A model generated the notes under the pieces. That model saw nothing but the letters and a program-made list of their open reading frames with translations, did no database searches and was not told the DNA's origin. A stretch of 39,425 bases of DNA from JAITWN01 sp034002745. GTDB lineage: Bacteria > Pseudomonadota > Gammaproteobacteria > SZUA-140. The position numbers were made by a program, and so were the translations under genes. Position 1 is the first letter of the stretch. Every line of letters starts with the position of its first letter. Location of the stretch: NCBI GenBank assembly GCA_034002745.1, contig JAVEZY010000024.1, positions 1-39,425 of the forward strand, given 5' to 3'. Positions 1 through 7,550 of this stretch are shown one piece after another.

Positions 1-763
1 TAACGTCCTCGCCGGTGCCGACGTTGATGTGGCTCTGCATCGGCTGGGTGTGGGCGGCGTATGCCTCGCGATCCAGGGACATCACGTGCACGCAGGCTTC
101 GGCCATGTCGTCGACGTAGAGGAATTCCCGGCGCGGCGTGCCACTGCCCCAGACCACCACCTTCTCCGCGCCGGCTTCCTTCGCTTCATGGAAGCGCCGG
201 ATCAGGGCCGGGATGACGTGGCTGTTCTCGGGGTGATAGTTGTCGCCGGGTCCATACAGGTTGGTCGGCATGACACTGCGGTAGTCGGTGCCGTACTGGC
301 GGTTGTAGCTCTCGCACAGCTTGATGCCGGCGATCTTGGCGATCGCATACGGTTCATTGGTCGGCTCGAGCGGGCCGGTCAGCAGTGCGTCCTCGGCCAT
401 GGGCTGCGGCGCCAGCCGGGGATAGATGCAGCTCGACCCCAGGAACAGCAGGCGCTCGACGCCGGCACGCCAGGCTTCGTGGATGACGTTGGCCTCGATC
501 ATCAGGTTCTGGTAGATGAACTCGGCGGGATAGGTGTTGTTGGCGTGGATTCCGCCGACCTTGGCCGCCGCCAGGTAGACCTGGGCCGGTTTTTCGCGTT
601 CGAAGAACGCGCGCACCGCGGCCTGGTCGGTGAGATCGAGCTCGGCATGGGCGCGCGTCGCGATGTCGCTTTCGCCGCGGGACCGCAGGGCGCGCACGAT
701 GGCGGCGCCGACCATGCCCCGGTGACCGGCGACGTAGATCCGTCCGCTCGCTTTTCCGCTCAT
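1..763 (-). CDS. fcl: GDP-L-fucose synthase (C-terminus beyond window)
   Basis: NADPH-dependent 3,5-epimerase/4-reductase that converts GDP-4-keto-6-deoxy-D-mannose, the product of the adjacent gmd, to GDP-L-fucose in the cytoplasm. About 254 residues are present; the last roughly 60 lie past the left edge, so no stop is seen. The N-terminus carries a short-chain dehydrogenase nucleotide fold (VAGHRGMVG, residues 11-19), the LAAAKVGGI segment and the catalytic set Ser-110/111 (GSSCIYP), Tyr-139 and Lys-143 (YAIAK). The start ATG at 763 overlaps the gmd stop as ATGA, so the two are translationally coupled. Family assignment is secure; its polysaccharide destination is inferred from the cluster. 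Confidence 0.96.
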   Translation of the reverse strand, partial: MSGKASGRIYVAGHRGMVGAAIVRALRSRGESDIATRAHAELDLTDQAAVRAFFEREKPAQVYLAAAKVGGIHANNTYPAEFIYQNLMIEANVIHEAWRAGVERLLFLGSSCIYPRLAPQPMAEDALLTGPLEPTNEPYAIAKIAGIKLCESYNRQYGTDYRSVMPTNLYGPGDNYHPENSHVIPALIRRFHEAKEAGAEKVVVWGSGTPRREFLYVDDMAEACVHVMSLDREAYAAHTQPMQSHINVGTGEDV

Positions 764-1845
764 TCGTGGTAATCCATCGCCTGGTAGCCGTGCCGCTTGA
801 CGAGTTCATCGCGCTCGGCGGTCTTGAGGTCCTCGCGCACCATCTCGGCGACCAGTTCCTCGAAGGTGATGCGAGGCTTCCAGCCGAGCTTCGCATGCGC
901 CCTGCTCGCGTCACCGAGCAGGGATTCGACTTCGGTCGGCCGGAAGTAGCGCGGATCGACCGCAACCAGGCAACGTCCCGAGGCATCGTAGCCGCGCTCC
1001 TCCACTCCCTGGCCCTCCCAGCGCAGCTCCATGCCGAGTTCGCGCGCGGCGGCCGCGACGAAATCGCGCACACTGTACTGCACGCCGGTGGCGATGACGA
1101 AATCCTCCGGCTCCTGCTGCTGCAGCATCATCCACTGCATCTCCACGTAATCGCGGGCATGTCCCCAGTCGCGCCTGGCATCGAGGTTGCCGAGCCACAG
1201 GCAGTCCTGCAGCCCGAGCTTGATGCGGGCGAGCGCGCGCGTGATCTTGCGGGTGACGAAGGTTTCGCCGCGCAGCGGGGATTCGTGGTTGAAGAGGATG
1301 CCGTTGCAGGCATACATGCCGTACGCTTCGCGGTAGTTCACGGTGATCCAGTAAGCGTAGAGCTTGGCGACCGCATAGGGGCTGCGCGGGTAGAACGGCG
1401 TGGTCTCGTTCTGCGGCACGGCCTGGACCTTGCCATACAGCTCCGAGGTGGAGGCCTGGTAGAAGCGCGCCTTCTTCTCGAGGCCCAGGATGCGGATGGC
1501 CTCGAGCAGGCGCAGCGCGCCGAGCGCGTCCGAGTCCGCCGTGTACTCCGGCTCCTCGAAGGACACGGCGACGTGAGACTGCGCCGCGAGGTTGTAGATC
1601 TCGTCGGGCTGCACCTGCTGCACGATGCGGATCAGGCAGGTGGAATCGGTGAGATCGCCGTGATGCAGGACGAAGCGGCGATCCTTTTCGTGCGGATCCT
1701 GATACAGGTGGTCGATGCGATCGGTATTGAAGAGCGAGCTGCGGCGCTTGATGCCGTGCACCTCGTAGCCCTTGGAGAGCAGAAACTCCGCCAGATAAGC
1801 GCCGTCCTGGCCGGTGATTCCCGTTATCAGTGCAACCTTTCTCAT
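760..1845 (-). CDS. gmd: GDP-mannose 4,6-dehydratase
   Basis: Converts GDP-D-mannose to GDP-4-keto-6-deoxy-D-mannose, the first step to GDP-L-fucose; its substrate comes from manC in the same cluster. The protein is 361 residues, the usual length. The NAD(P)-binding loop is TGITGQDG (residues 8-15), and the catalytic Thr-133, Glu-135, Tyr-157 and Lys-161 sit in STSELYG and SPYAVAK. The reading frame is open upstream to 2163, but the family start MRKVALITGITGQ at 1845 is preferred. That ATG overlaps the stop of the upstream regulator as ATGA, and the gmd stop overlaps fcl in the same way. Confidence 0.97.
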   Translation of the reverse strand: MRKVALITGITGQDGAYLAEFLLSKGYEVHGIKRRSSLFNTDRIDHLYQDPHEKDRRFVLHHGDLTDSTCLIRIVQQVQPDEIYNLAAQSHVAVSFEEPEYTADSDALGALRLLEAIRILGLEKKARFYQASTSELYGKVQAVPQNETTPFYPRSPYAVAKLYAYWITVNYREAYGMYACNGILFNHESPLRGETFVTRKITRALARIKLGLQDCLWLGNLDARRDWGHARDYVEMQWMMLQQQEPEDFVIATGVQYSVRDFVAAAARELGMELRWEGQGVEERGYDASGRCLVAVDPRYFRPTEVESLLGDASRAHAKLGWKPRITFEELVAEMVREDLKTAERDELVKRHGYQAMDYHE

Positions 1846-2222
1846 GACTTGACCTGCCCTATGCGCGCTTCCGCGCTTTCGTCGGTGATGGATAAGGTGG
1901 TTCCGGCGGTCTCCCGGCGCAGCTCGTCGATTTCGCGCCGGATCGCTTCGTACTCTTTCATGCGCTTCTTCAGGAAGCGCAGCGTGACCCGCGCCTTTTC
2001 CTCGAACCCCTTGGGGGTCAGGTAGTATGCGTAGCCGCGCTTGTCGGGATTGTTGCGGAAGTTGTCGACCTTGACCCAGCCGCGGCTCATGATCGCCCGC
2101 AGGCAATAATTGACCTTGCCGAGGCTGATGCCGAGTTCGTGGGCGAGTTCGCGCTGGCTGCAATGCGGATTGCGCGCGAGCGCCTTGAGGATGCGATAGC
2201 GGATTTCATCGGGATTTGTCAT
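1842..2222 (-). CDS. EPS-associated MarR-family transcriptional regulator
   Basis: A 126-residue winged-helix protein beginning MTNPDEIRYRILKAL. Residues about 8-75 form the DNA-binding domain (SQRELAHELGISLGKVNYCLRAI is the helix-turn-helix segment), followed by a wing with GYAYYLTPKG and a charged C-terminal helix that probably dimerises. It matches the short MarR-type regulators that recur in exopolysaccharide loci, often next to PEP-CTERM/exosortase systems. The ATG at 2222 has AGGG six bases upstream, and a longer frame to 2414 lacks support. It is first in a regulator-gmd-fcl operon behind a good sigma70 promoter. An inverted repeat at the predicted start of transcription could be its own operator. 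Targets are inferred. Confidence 0.88.
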   Translation of the reverse strand: MTNPDEIRYRILKALARNPHCSQRELAHELGISLGKVNYCLRAIMSRGWVKVDNFRNNPDKRGYAYYLTPKGFEEKARVTLRFLKKRMKEYEAIRREIDELRRETAGTTLSITDESAEARIGQVKS

Positions 2223-2263
2223 GACAACCCTGTCACGGCCGGATCTGCGCGAGCCGGCCACTC

Positions 2264-2280
2264 CGTTCAAGCGATGAACG
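2264..2280. promoter_or_regulatory. Inverted repeat at the regulator promoter, candidate operator
   Basis: Perfect 6-base arms CGTTCA and TGAACG separated by five bases, lying at the predicted transcription start of the MarR-regulator operon. A second perfect repeat, GGCCGG-N11-CCGGCC (2237-2259), lies in the untranslated leader. MarR proteins typically bind such dyads over their own promoters, so autoregulation is plausible but inferred. Confidence 0.4.
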
Positions 2281-2283
2281 TGG

Positions 2284-2312
2284 ACTATAAACGCGGCCAC
2301 AGGGACGGTCAA
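2284..2312 (-). promoter_or_regulatory. Sigma70 promoter of the regulator-gmd-fcl operon
   Basis: Minus-strand -35 TTGACC (2307-2312, five of six consensus), 17-base spacer, -10 TATAGT (2284-2289, five of six). Transcription should start near 2277, giving a leader of about 55 nt before the regulator ATG at 2222. This is the best promoter match in the window. Confidence 0.75.
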
Positions 2313-2324
2313 GAATCGGCAATC

Positions 2325-2403
2325 AGAGGAAAGTGCAAAAAGGAAAGTCGAAAATGGCGTCAGCCCCCTTTCCTTCTCATTCCTTGCCTTCCTCATTCCT
2401 CTC
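2325..2403. repeat. Purine-arm/pyrimidine-arm imperfect inverted repeat
   Basis: A purine-rich arm (about 2325-2355) and a pyrimidine-rich arm (about 2366-2403) can pair imperfectly into a long stem. The element begins at the stop codon of the permease gene. Similar elements occur at 14871-14962 and 34553-34659. It may act as a 3' hairpin for the permease transcript; function unknown. Confidence 0.45.
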
Positions 2404-4168
2404 AGAACGGCCACACCTGCGGCACGATCGCCATCACCAGCACGCCGACCAGCACGGTGATGGGGATGCCGAGGTAGAAGTAGTCGGTGAAGCGGTATCC
2501 GCCCGGGCCCATGACCATGAGGTTGGTCTGGTAGCCGATCGGGGTGGCGAAGCTCATCGAAGCGGCCACGGTCACAGTGATGATGAACGGCATGTAATTC
2601 ACGCCCATCGACTCGGCGAGCGCGAAAACGATGGGAAACATCAGCACGGCAGCGGTATTGTTGGTCACCACGGCGGTGAAGAGCGCAGTCATCACATAGA
2701 CCATGAGAAGCACGCTCCAGGGATTGCTGCCGACCAGCGCCAGCATGCTGTCCGCGATCGCCTGCGCCGCGCCGGTGGCGTGGAGCGCGTTGCCAATGCC
2801 GATCGAGGCCGCAATCACGATCAGGATCTGCCAGTCCACGGAGCGGCGCGCGACCCGGCCCCGGGTGCAGCGGGTGATGAGCATCGCACCGGCCGCAAGC
2901 AGCGATGCATTGAGCATGCTCATGATGTCGAAAGCGGCCAGCATCACCATGCCGACCAGGATCAGCAATGCCAGCGGCGCCCGCTCGTGCCTGAGCGGCG
3001 CCGATTCCTCGAGTTCGCTCACCAGGTAGAAATCCCGGGACGTACGCTGCTGCACCACGAACGACGGATGTGCCTCGAGCAGCAGGGTGTCTCCGGGGCG
3101 CAGCACGATGTCGCCGATCTTGCCCTTCACCTGCTCGCCGCTGCGCGATACGGCGATGACGGCGGCGTTATAGACGGAGCGGAAGCGCCCGGCGCGGATG
3201 CTCTTGCCGACCATCGGATGCATGCGTGAGATCACCGCTTCGACGAGGCAGCGCTCGGGCCGCGGCGCGCCCAGCTTGAAGATCTGGTTGGTGGCCGGCA
3301 GCAGCCCGTTGATCTTCTGCAGATCGACGACGGACTCGACGGCCCCGGCGAATACCAGCCGGTCATCGGCCAGCAGGACGTCGGTCGGACCCGGTGCGGG
3401 AATGACCAGATCGCCGCGGTCGATTTCGATCAGATACAGGCCCGGCAGCTGGCGCAGACCGGCCTGCTCCACCGTCTTGCCGACCAGCGCGCCGTCCGCT
3501 GCCACCAGCATCTCGACGGTATAGCGGCGCGCATCGGCGAACTGGGTGGTCGCGGGCACGCGCTCAGGAAGCAGCCGCCGGCCCATCATCATCACGCAGG
3601 CCATCACCAGCACGACCAGGGGAATACCGATCCAGGCCAGCTCGAACATGGAGAAGCCCTCTCCCGTCCTTTCCAGCAGCAGGCCGTGAATGACCAGATT
3701 GGTACTGGTGCCGATCAGCGTGCAGGTGCCGCCGGCAATGGCGGCATAGCTGAGCGGAATGAGCAGGCGGGAGGGAGATATCTGGAAGCGTCTCCCCCAG
3801 TCCTGGATCGCCGGGATCATCATCGCCACCACCGGCGTGTTGTTGAGGAAGGCGCTCATCAGCGATACCGGCGTCATGATGCGCAGCTGGGCATCGGCAA
3901 GCCCCCGGGGTCGACCCAACAGGTGCTGCACGATCCATCCCACCGCTCCCGTATCGCGCAGCCCGGCAACCACCACGAACAGCACGCCGACGGTGATCAT
4001 GCCCTCGTTGGCAAAGCCTGCAAGCCCTTGCGCCGGCGTGACGATGCCAGTGACCAGCAACAGGCTCAGTCCGCCCATCATCACCGTGTCCGGCCCTACC
4101 CGGTTGCTGATCAGCGCGGCCAGACACAAGCCGACCACGATGACGGTGAACCAGGCTTCGAAGCTCAT
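2402..4168 (-). CDS. SLC13-family permease with two TrkA-C domains, possible sulfate transporter
   Basis: A 588-residue inner-membrane anion/sodium symporter. Two membrane halves (about 1-200 and 395-588) carry the paired family signatures FLNNTPVVAMMIP (107-119) with GTSTNLVIHG (153-162), and the C-terminal VTNNTAAVLMFPI with a second helical-hairpin region. Between them lie two cytosolic RCK_C/TrkA-C domains (about 215-285 and 303-375), as in bacterial and algal SLC13 sulfate carriers. The neighbouring APS kinase gene makes sulfate the likeliest substrate, but dicarboxylate or another anion cannot be excluded from sequence. The start overlaps a 23-codon upstream frame as ATGA and has only a weak ribosome-binding site of its own. 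Confidence 0.88.
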   Translation of the reverse strand: MSFEAWFTVIVVGLCLAALISNRVGPDTVMMGGLSLLLVTGIVTPAQGLAGFANEGMITVGVLFVVVAGLRDTGAVGWIVQHLLGRPRGLADAQLRIMTPVSLMSAFLNNTPVVAMMIPAIQDWGRRFQISPSRLLIPLSYAAIAGGTCTLIGTSTNLVIHGLLLERTGEGFSMFELAWIGIPLVVLVMACVMMMGRRLLPERVPATTQFADARRYTVEMLVAADGALVGKTVEQAGLRQLPGLYLIEIDRGDLVIPAPGPTDVLLADDRLVFAGAVESVVDLQKINGLLPATNQIFKLGAPRPERCLVEAVISRMHPMVGKSIRAGRFRSVYNAAVIAVSRSGEQVKGKIGDIVLRPGDTLLLEAHPSFVVQQRTSRDFYLVSELEESAPLRHERAPLALLILVGMVMLAAFDIMSMLNASLLAAGAMLITRCTRGRVARRSVDWQILIVIAASIGIGNALHATGAAQAIADSMLALVGSNPWSVLLMVYVMTALFTAVVTNNTAAVLMFPIVFALAESMGVNYMPFIITVTVAASMSFATPIGYQTNLMVMGPGGYRFTDYFYLGIPITVLVGVLVMAIVPQVWPF

Positions 4169-4236
4169 GGCATCACCGAATGCGCAAAGGCAGTCGTCGA
4201 AGCGGGCGCGGGCCGGAGAGTTGGGAACGACGGCAT
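4165..4236 (-). CDS. Putative 23-residue leader peptide coupled to the permease
   Basis: A short frame starting ATG CCG TCG TTC and ending with a TGA that overlaps the permease ATG as ATGA. It has a better ribosome-binding site (AAGGA, seven bases upstream) than the permease. The predicted peptide is proline-, threonine- and alanine-rich and resembles no family I know. Translation of this frame could deliver ribosomes to the permease start. It could also be chance; conservation of the frame in relatives would decide. Confidence 0.4.
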   Translation of the reverse strand: MPSFPTLRPAPASTTAFAHSVMP

Positions 4237-4271
4237 GATCTTGTCCTTCTTGTGTGCCGCATAAATCCGGA

Positions 4272-4293
4272 GGGCGCGGTGCCTGCCGCGCCC
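4272..4293 (-). terminator. Hairpin after cysC, possible terminator
   Basis: Perfect 8-base stem GGGCGCGG/CCGCGCCC with a six-base loop, starting eight bases after the cysC stop. No T-tract follows, so it may slow or partly stop transcription or protect the 3' end rather than act as a full intrinsic terminator. Confidence 0.45.
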
Positions 4294-4301
4294 CGAACCG
4301 C

Positions 4302-4916
4302 TTACTTGAGCAGGATGCCGCGCTCGCGCAGGAGGTCCATCACCTGCTCCACGCTTTCTTCCAGCGACAGCCGGTCGGTTTCGATGACTAGCTCCGGCGT
4401 AAGCGGTTCCTCGTAAGGCGAGGAGATCCCGGTGAAGGCCTTGATCTCGCCCGCGCGCGCCTTCTTGTACAGCCCCTTGGGATCGCGTTCTTCGCAGGTT
4501 TCGAGCGAAGCCTTGCAGTAGATCTCGATGAAGTCGCCGTGCATCATCAGGCCGCGCACCCGCTCGCGGTCGGAGCGGAACGGCGAGATGAAGGCGGTGA
4601 GCGCGATCACCCCAGCCTCGACGAACAGCTTGGACACCTCGCCGATGCGACGGATGTTCTCGACGCGATCCTCATCGGAGAAGCCGAGATCGCCACACAG
4701 GCCATGGCGGATGTTGTCGCCGTCGAGGACGAAAGTCCGGCAGCCGACCGCATGAAGGCGATCCTCGACCGCGTGAGCCAGCGTCGACTTGCCCGAGCCC
4801 GACAGCCCCGTAAACCACAACACCGCGCTCTTGTGTCCGTTGAGTCGCTCGCGCATGCCGCGATCGATACTGGCCTGGTGCCACACCACGTTGCTGCTCT
4901 TCTTGCCGTCGCTCAT
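4302..4916 (-). CDS. cysC: Adenylyl-sulfate (APS) kinase
   Basis: Phosphorylates adenosine 5'-phosphosulfate with ATP to give PAPS, the sulfuryl donor for sulfotransferases and the substrate of PAPS reductase. The 204-residue protein has the P-loop GLSGSGKST (37-45), the DGDNIRHGLCGDLGF APS-binding region, FISPFRSDR, and the GLYKKARAGEIKAFTGI lid segment typical of CysC. The ATG at 4916 has AAGGAG four bases upstream. It stands alone, without sulfate adenylyltransferase genes, between gmhA and a sulfate-type permease. Inside an EPS cluster this suggests PAPS supply for sulfated sugars, though ordinary sulfate assimilation is equally compatible. Confidence 0.96.
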   Translation of the reverse strand: MSDGKKSSNVVWHQASIDRGMRERLNGHKSAVLWFTGLSGSGKSTLAHAVEDRLHAVGCRTFVLDGDNIRHGLCGDLGFSDEDRVENIRRIGEVSKLFVEAGVIALTAFISPFRSDRERVRGLMMHGDFIEIYCKASLETCEERDPKGLYKKARAGEIKAFTGISSPYEEPLTPELVIETDRLSLEESVEQVMDLLRERGILLK

Positions 4917-4939
4917 TGTGTCTCCTTGCTTTGTTCTTG

Positions 4940-4952
4940 GGGGTCAGACCCC
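4940..4952. repeat. REP-like palindrome GGGGTC-A-GACCCC
   Basis: Perfect 6+6 palindrome around a central A between gmhA and cysC. Other copies are at 8702, 25018, 25096, 25186 and 25266. The gmhA stop codon (4944-4946) is formed by the centre of this palindrome. Confidence 0.75.
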
Positions 4953-5507
4953 ATTTACCTCGACCAACTCGCACAGCAGGTGGCCGATCAGGGCGTGCAT
5001 TTCCTGGATGCGGGCGGTATTGGATCCCGGCACCACGAGGGCCAGGTCGCACAGCGGGGCGATCGTGCCGCCGTCGCGCCCGAGCAGGCCGATGACGATC
5101 CCGCCCTGCGCTCGCGCCTGATCCACCGCGCGCAGCACATTCGCGCTCGATCCCGAGGTCGAGATGCCCACCAGCACATCGCCCTTGCGCACCAGACCTT
5201 CGACCTGCCTCCGGAACACATCGGCGAAGCCGTAGTCATTGCCGATGCTGGTCAGCACCGAGGTGTCCGCGGTCAGCGCGACCGAAGCCATGGCGCGACG
5301 CTCGCGCTCGAAGCGTCCGATCAGCTCGGCGGCAAAATGCTGCGCATCGGCGGCGCTGCCGCCGTTGCCGCACCAGTACACCGTATTGCCATGGCGCAGA
5401 CAGTCGACAATGCGGGCCGCTGCCCGTTCTATCTCCGGCGCCATCTTCTCGACGGCCGAGAGCAGGCCGGCATGTTCCGTCAGCGCTTTCGCTATCGCCT
5501 GATTCAT
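4944..5507 (-). CDS. gmhA: Phosphoheptose isomerase (SIS domain)
   Basis: Isomerises sedoheptulose 7-phosphate to D-glycero-D-manno-heptose 7-phosphate, the first step to activated heptose. The 187-residue SIS-domain protein has the family segments GNGGSAADAQHFAAEL (zinc ligands His and Glu), TADTSVLTSIGNDYG, GISTSGSSANVL and the C-terminal QEMHALIGHLLCE with the second zinc/catalytic His. I chose the ATG at 5507, which overlaps the gmhB stop as ATGA and follows a GAGGGCGGGG ribosome-binding site; an in-frame start at 5522 is possible. The last residues (NGV and stop) run into a REP-like palindrome, so the native C-terminus may have been altered. A close DiaA-type SIS protein is less likely, given gmhB next door. 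Confidence 0.93.
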   Translation of the reverse strand: MNQAIAKALTEHAGLLSAVEKMAPEIERAAARIVDCLRHGNTVYWCGNGGSAADAQHFAAELIGRFERERRAMASVALTADTSVLTSIGNDYGFADVFRRQVEGLVRKGDVLVGISTSGSSANVLRAVDQARAQGGIVIGLLGRDGGTIAPLCDLALVVPGSNTARIQEMHALIGHLLCELVEVNGV

Positions 5508-6097
5508 TCCCCGCCCTCGCACGTTCGCTGCAGCGACGTGGCGGAACCCACGTCGGTTCCTTTAAACACATCGATCAACCGATCGACTACCCGATGCGCC
5601 TGCTCCTCCGCCCCGGCCTCACTGCGGTCATTGCGATAAAGGATCCGGCAGCCTACACCGGCGGCGCTCGCCGCCTGCATATCCGAGATACGGTCGCCCA
5701 CCATCAAGCTGGCGGACAGATCCAGGCCCAGATCCTCGGCGGCACGCAGCAACATTCCCGGCTTCGGTTTGCGATCGAAGGAATCCTTCCGGTACTCGCC
5801 GACGCCCGCTGCCGGGTGGTATGGACAGTGGTAAACGGCGGCGATGGTGGCACCTTCACCGGCGAACCGATCCTGCATCCAGGCCGTGAGAGCCTGGAAA
5901 TCGGCCTCGCTGTAATACCCGCGACCGATGCCGGACTGGTTGGTGACCACCACCAGCTCGTAGCCGCGCCCCCTCGCCTCGCGGCACAGCTCGAAGATAC
6001 CGTCGACGAACTCGAAATCCTCGATGCGATGGACATAATCCTTCTCGACATTGATCACGCCATCGCGGTCGAGGAAAAGCGCTCTTTTCGGCTGCAC
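5504..6097 (-). CDS. gmhB: GmhB-type heptose bisphosphate phosphatase (HAD), zinc cysteines reduced
   Basis: A HAD-superfamily phosphatase expected to remove the 7-phosphate of D-glycero-D-manno-heptose 1,7-bisphosphate. With a GTG start at 6097 it has 197 residues, near the E. coli length; AAGGA lies nine bases upstream inside manC. A longer frame to 6247 is only the antisense-of-cupin extension. Motif I is FLDRDGVIN (nucleophile Asp-10, acid Asp-12), motif II VVTNQSGIGRGYY, then RKPKPGML and MVGDRISDMQAA. The CxH half of the usual zinc site is present (HCPYHP), but the later CxC pair is replaced (KDSFDRKP). Its stop overlaps gmhA as ATGA. No heptose-phosphate kinase is visible here. Confidence 0.88.
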   Translation of the reverse strand: MQPKRALFLDRDGVINVEKDYVHRIEDFEFVDGIFELCREARGRGYELVVVTNQSGIGRGYYSEADFQALTAWMQDRFAGEGATIAAVYHCPYHPAAGVGEYRKDSFDRKPKPGMLLRAAEDLGLDLSASLMVGDRISDMQAASAAGVGCRILYRNDRSEAGAEEQAHRVVDRLIDVFKGTDVGSATSLQRTCEGGE

Positions 6098-6101
6098 GCG
6101 C

Positions 6102-7550
6102 TCAGGTCCTTCCGTACCGGTCCTCGAAGCGCACGATGTCATCCTCGCCCAGATACGAACCGGACTGGATTTCGATGATCTCCAGCGCAATGGTGCCGGG
6201 GTTGACCAGGCGATGGCGCACGCCGGCGGGGATGTAGGTCGATTCATTCTCCTGCAGCAGGAAGGTCTCGTCGCCCCGCGTCACTTCGGCGGTGCCGGAG
6301 ACGACCACCCAGTGCTCGGCGCGATGGTGATGCATCTGCAGCGACAGCGATGCGCCCGGCTTGACGGTGATGCGCTTGACCTGGAAGCGGCTTCCCTGGT
6401 CCACGCCCTCGTAGGTTCCCCAGGGACGATGCACGCAGCGATGCAGCTGATGCTCGCTGCGGCCATCGGACTTCAGGCGCGCGACCATCTGCTTGACGTC
6501 CTCGGCGCGGTTCCGGTTGACGACCAGCACGGCGTCGGCGGTTTCCACCACGATCACATCATCCAGCCCGATGCCGGCGACCAGACGATGCTCGGCGAGA
6601 AAAAGCGAATTGCGGGTATCGTGGACGGTGACATCACCGCGCAGCACGTTGCCATCGCTGTCGCGTGGCAGCGCCTCCCACAGACTGGACCAGGCGCCGA
6701 GATCCGACCATCCCGCCGCCAGCGGCACCACATCGGCGCGCATCGATCCCTCGGACTCGGTGGTCAGGGGCTCCATCACCGCATAGTCGATGGAATCGCT
6801 CGGACAGGCAGCGAAGGCATCGCGATCGACGCGGAAGAAATCTCCGTCGCGCTTCCCATCCTCCCAGGCGCGCCGCGCCGCCGCGAGCATTGCTGGCTGG
6901 TAATGTTCCATGGCGGCGAGCCAGCTTGCCGCCGTCACCATGAATATCCCGCTGTTCCAGAGATACTCGCCGCTCTCGAACCAGGCCGCGGCGGTCGCGC
7001 TGTCCGGCTTCTCGACGAAACGGTCCACGCGACACGCGCCGTTTTCGGCGCCGTCCAGCGGCTTGCCCTTGCGGATATAGCCATAACCGGTTTCGGCGCG
7101 CGTGGGCACGATGCCGAAGGTGACGATGCCACCCGCCGCGGCAAGCGTGGCGCCGGTGCGCACGGCATTCTGGAACGCCGCGACGTCAGCGATCACGTGA
7201 TCAGCCGGCATGATGAGCATGACCGCGTCCTCGCCGGAGCTGGCGCGGGTCTGCAGTGCCGCGAGCGTTGCGGCGGGCGCGGTATTGCGACCGACGGGCT
7301 CCAGGATCAGGGTCGCCGGCATGGGCAGATGGCGCAGCTGCTCGCCGACCAGGAAACGATGATCCTCGCTGCATACCACGATCGGGGCGGCAACGGGGAG
7401 CGATCCCTCCAGGCCCTCGATCCGTTCCACCGTGGCTTGCAGCAGGGTGGCGCCGCCCAGCGGCGCCAGCAACTGCTTGGGATAGTGCTCGCGTGACAAG
7501 GGCCACAGGCGCGTGCCCGAGCCGCCCGACAGGATGACCGGCTGCAACAT
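6102..7550 (-). CDS. manC: Mannose-1-phosphate guanylyltransferase / mannose-6-phosphate isomerase
   Basis: A bifunctional AlgA/ManC/XanB-type enzyme of 482 residues. The N-terminal nucleotidyltransferase domain begins LSGGSGTRLWPLSRE (about 8-21) and has FVEKPD. The C-terminal type II isomerase cupin (about 370-480) carries RPWGTYE, SLQMHHHRAEHW (metal-binding histidines) and YIPAGVRHRL. It supplies GDP-mannose for gmd and mannosyl transfer. The ATG at 7550 overlaps the stop of the upstream wzz-like gene as ATGA, and gmhB begins four bases after the manC stop. No separate phosphomannomutase is in the window. Confidence 0.97.
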   Translation of the reverse strand: MLQPVILSGGSGTRLWPLSREHYPKQLLAPLGGATLLQATVERIEGLEGSLPVAAPIVVCSEDHRFLVGEQLRHLPMPATLILEPVGRNTAPAATLAALQTRASSGEDAVMLIMPADHVIADVAAFQNAVRTGATLAAAGGIVTFGIVPTRAETGYGYIRKGKPLDGAENGACRVDRFVEKPDSATAAAWFESGEYLWNSGIFMVTAASWLAAMEHYQPAMLAAARRAWEDGKRDGDFFRVDRDAFAACPSDSIDYAVMEPLTTESEGSMRADVVPLAAGWSDLGAWSSLWEALPRDSDGNVLRGDVTVHDTRNSLFLAEHRLVAGIGLDDVIVVETADAVLVVNRNRAEDVKQMVARLKSDGRSEHQLHRCVHRPWGTYEGVDQGSRFQVKRITVKPGASLSLQMHHHRAEHWVVVSGTAEVTRGDETFLLQENESTYIPAGVRHRLVNPGTIALEIIEIQSGSYLGEDDIVRFEDRYGRT

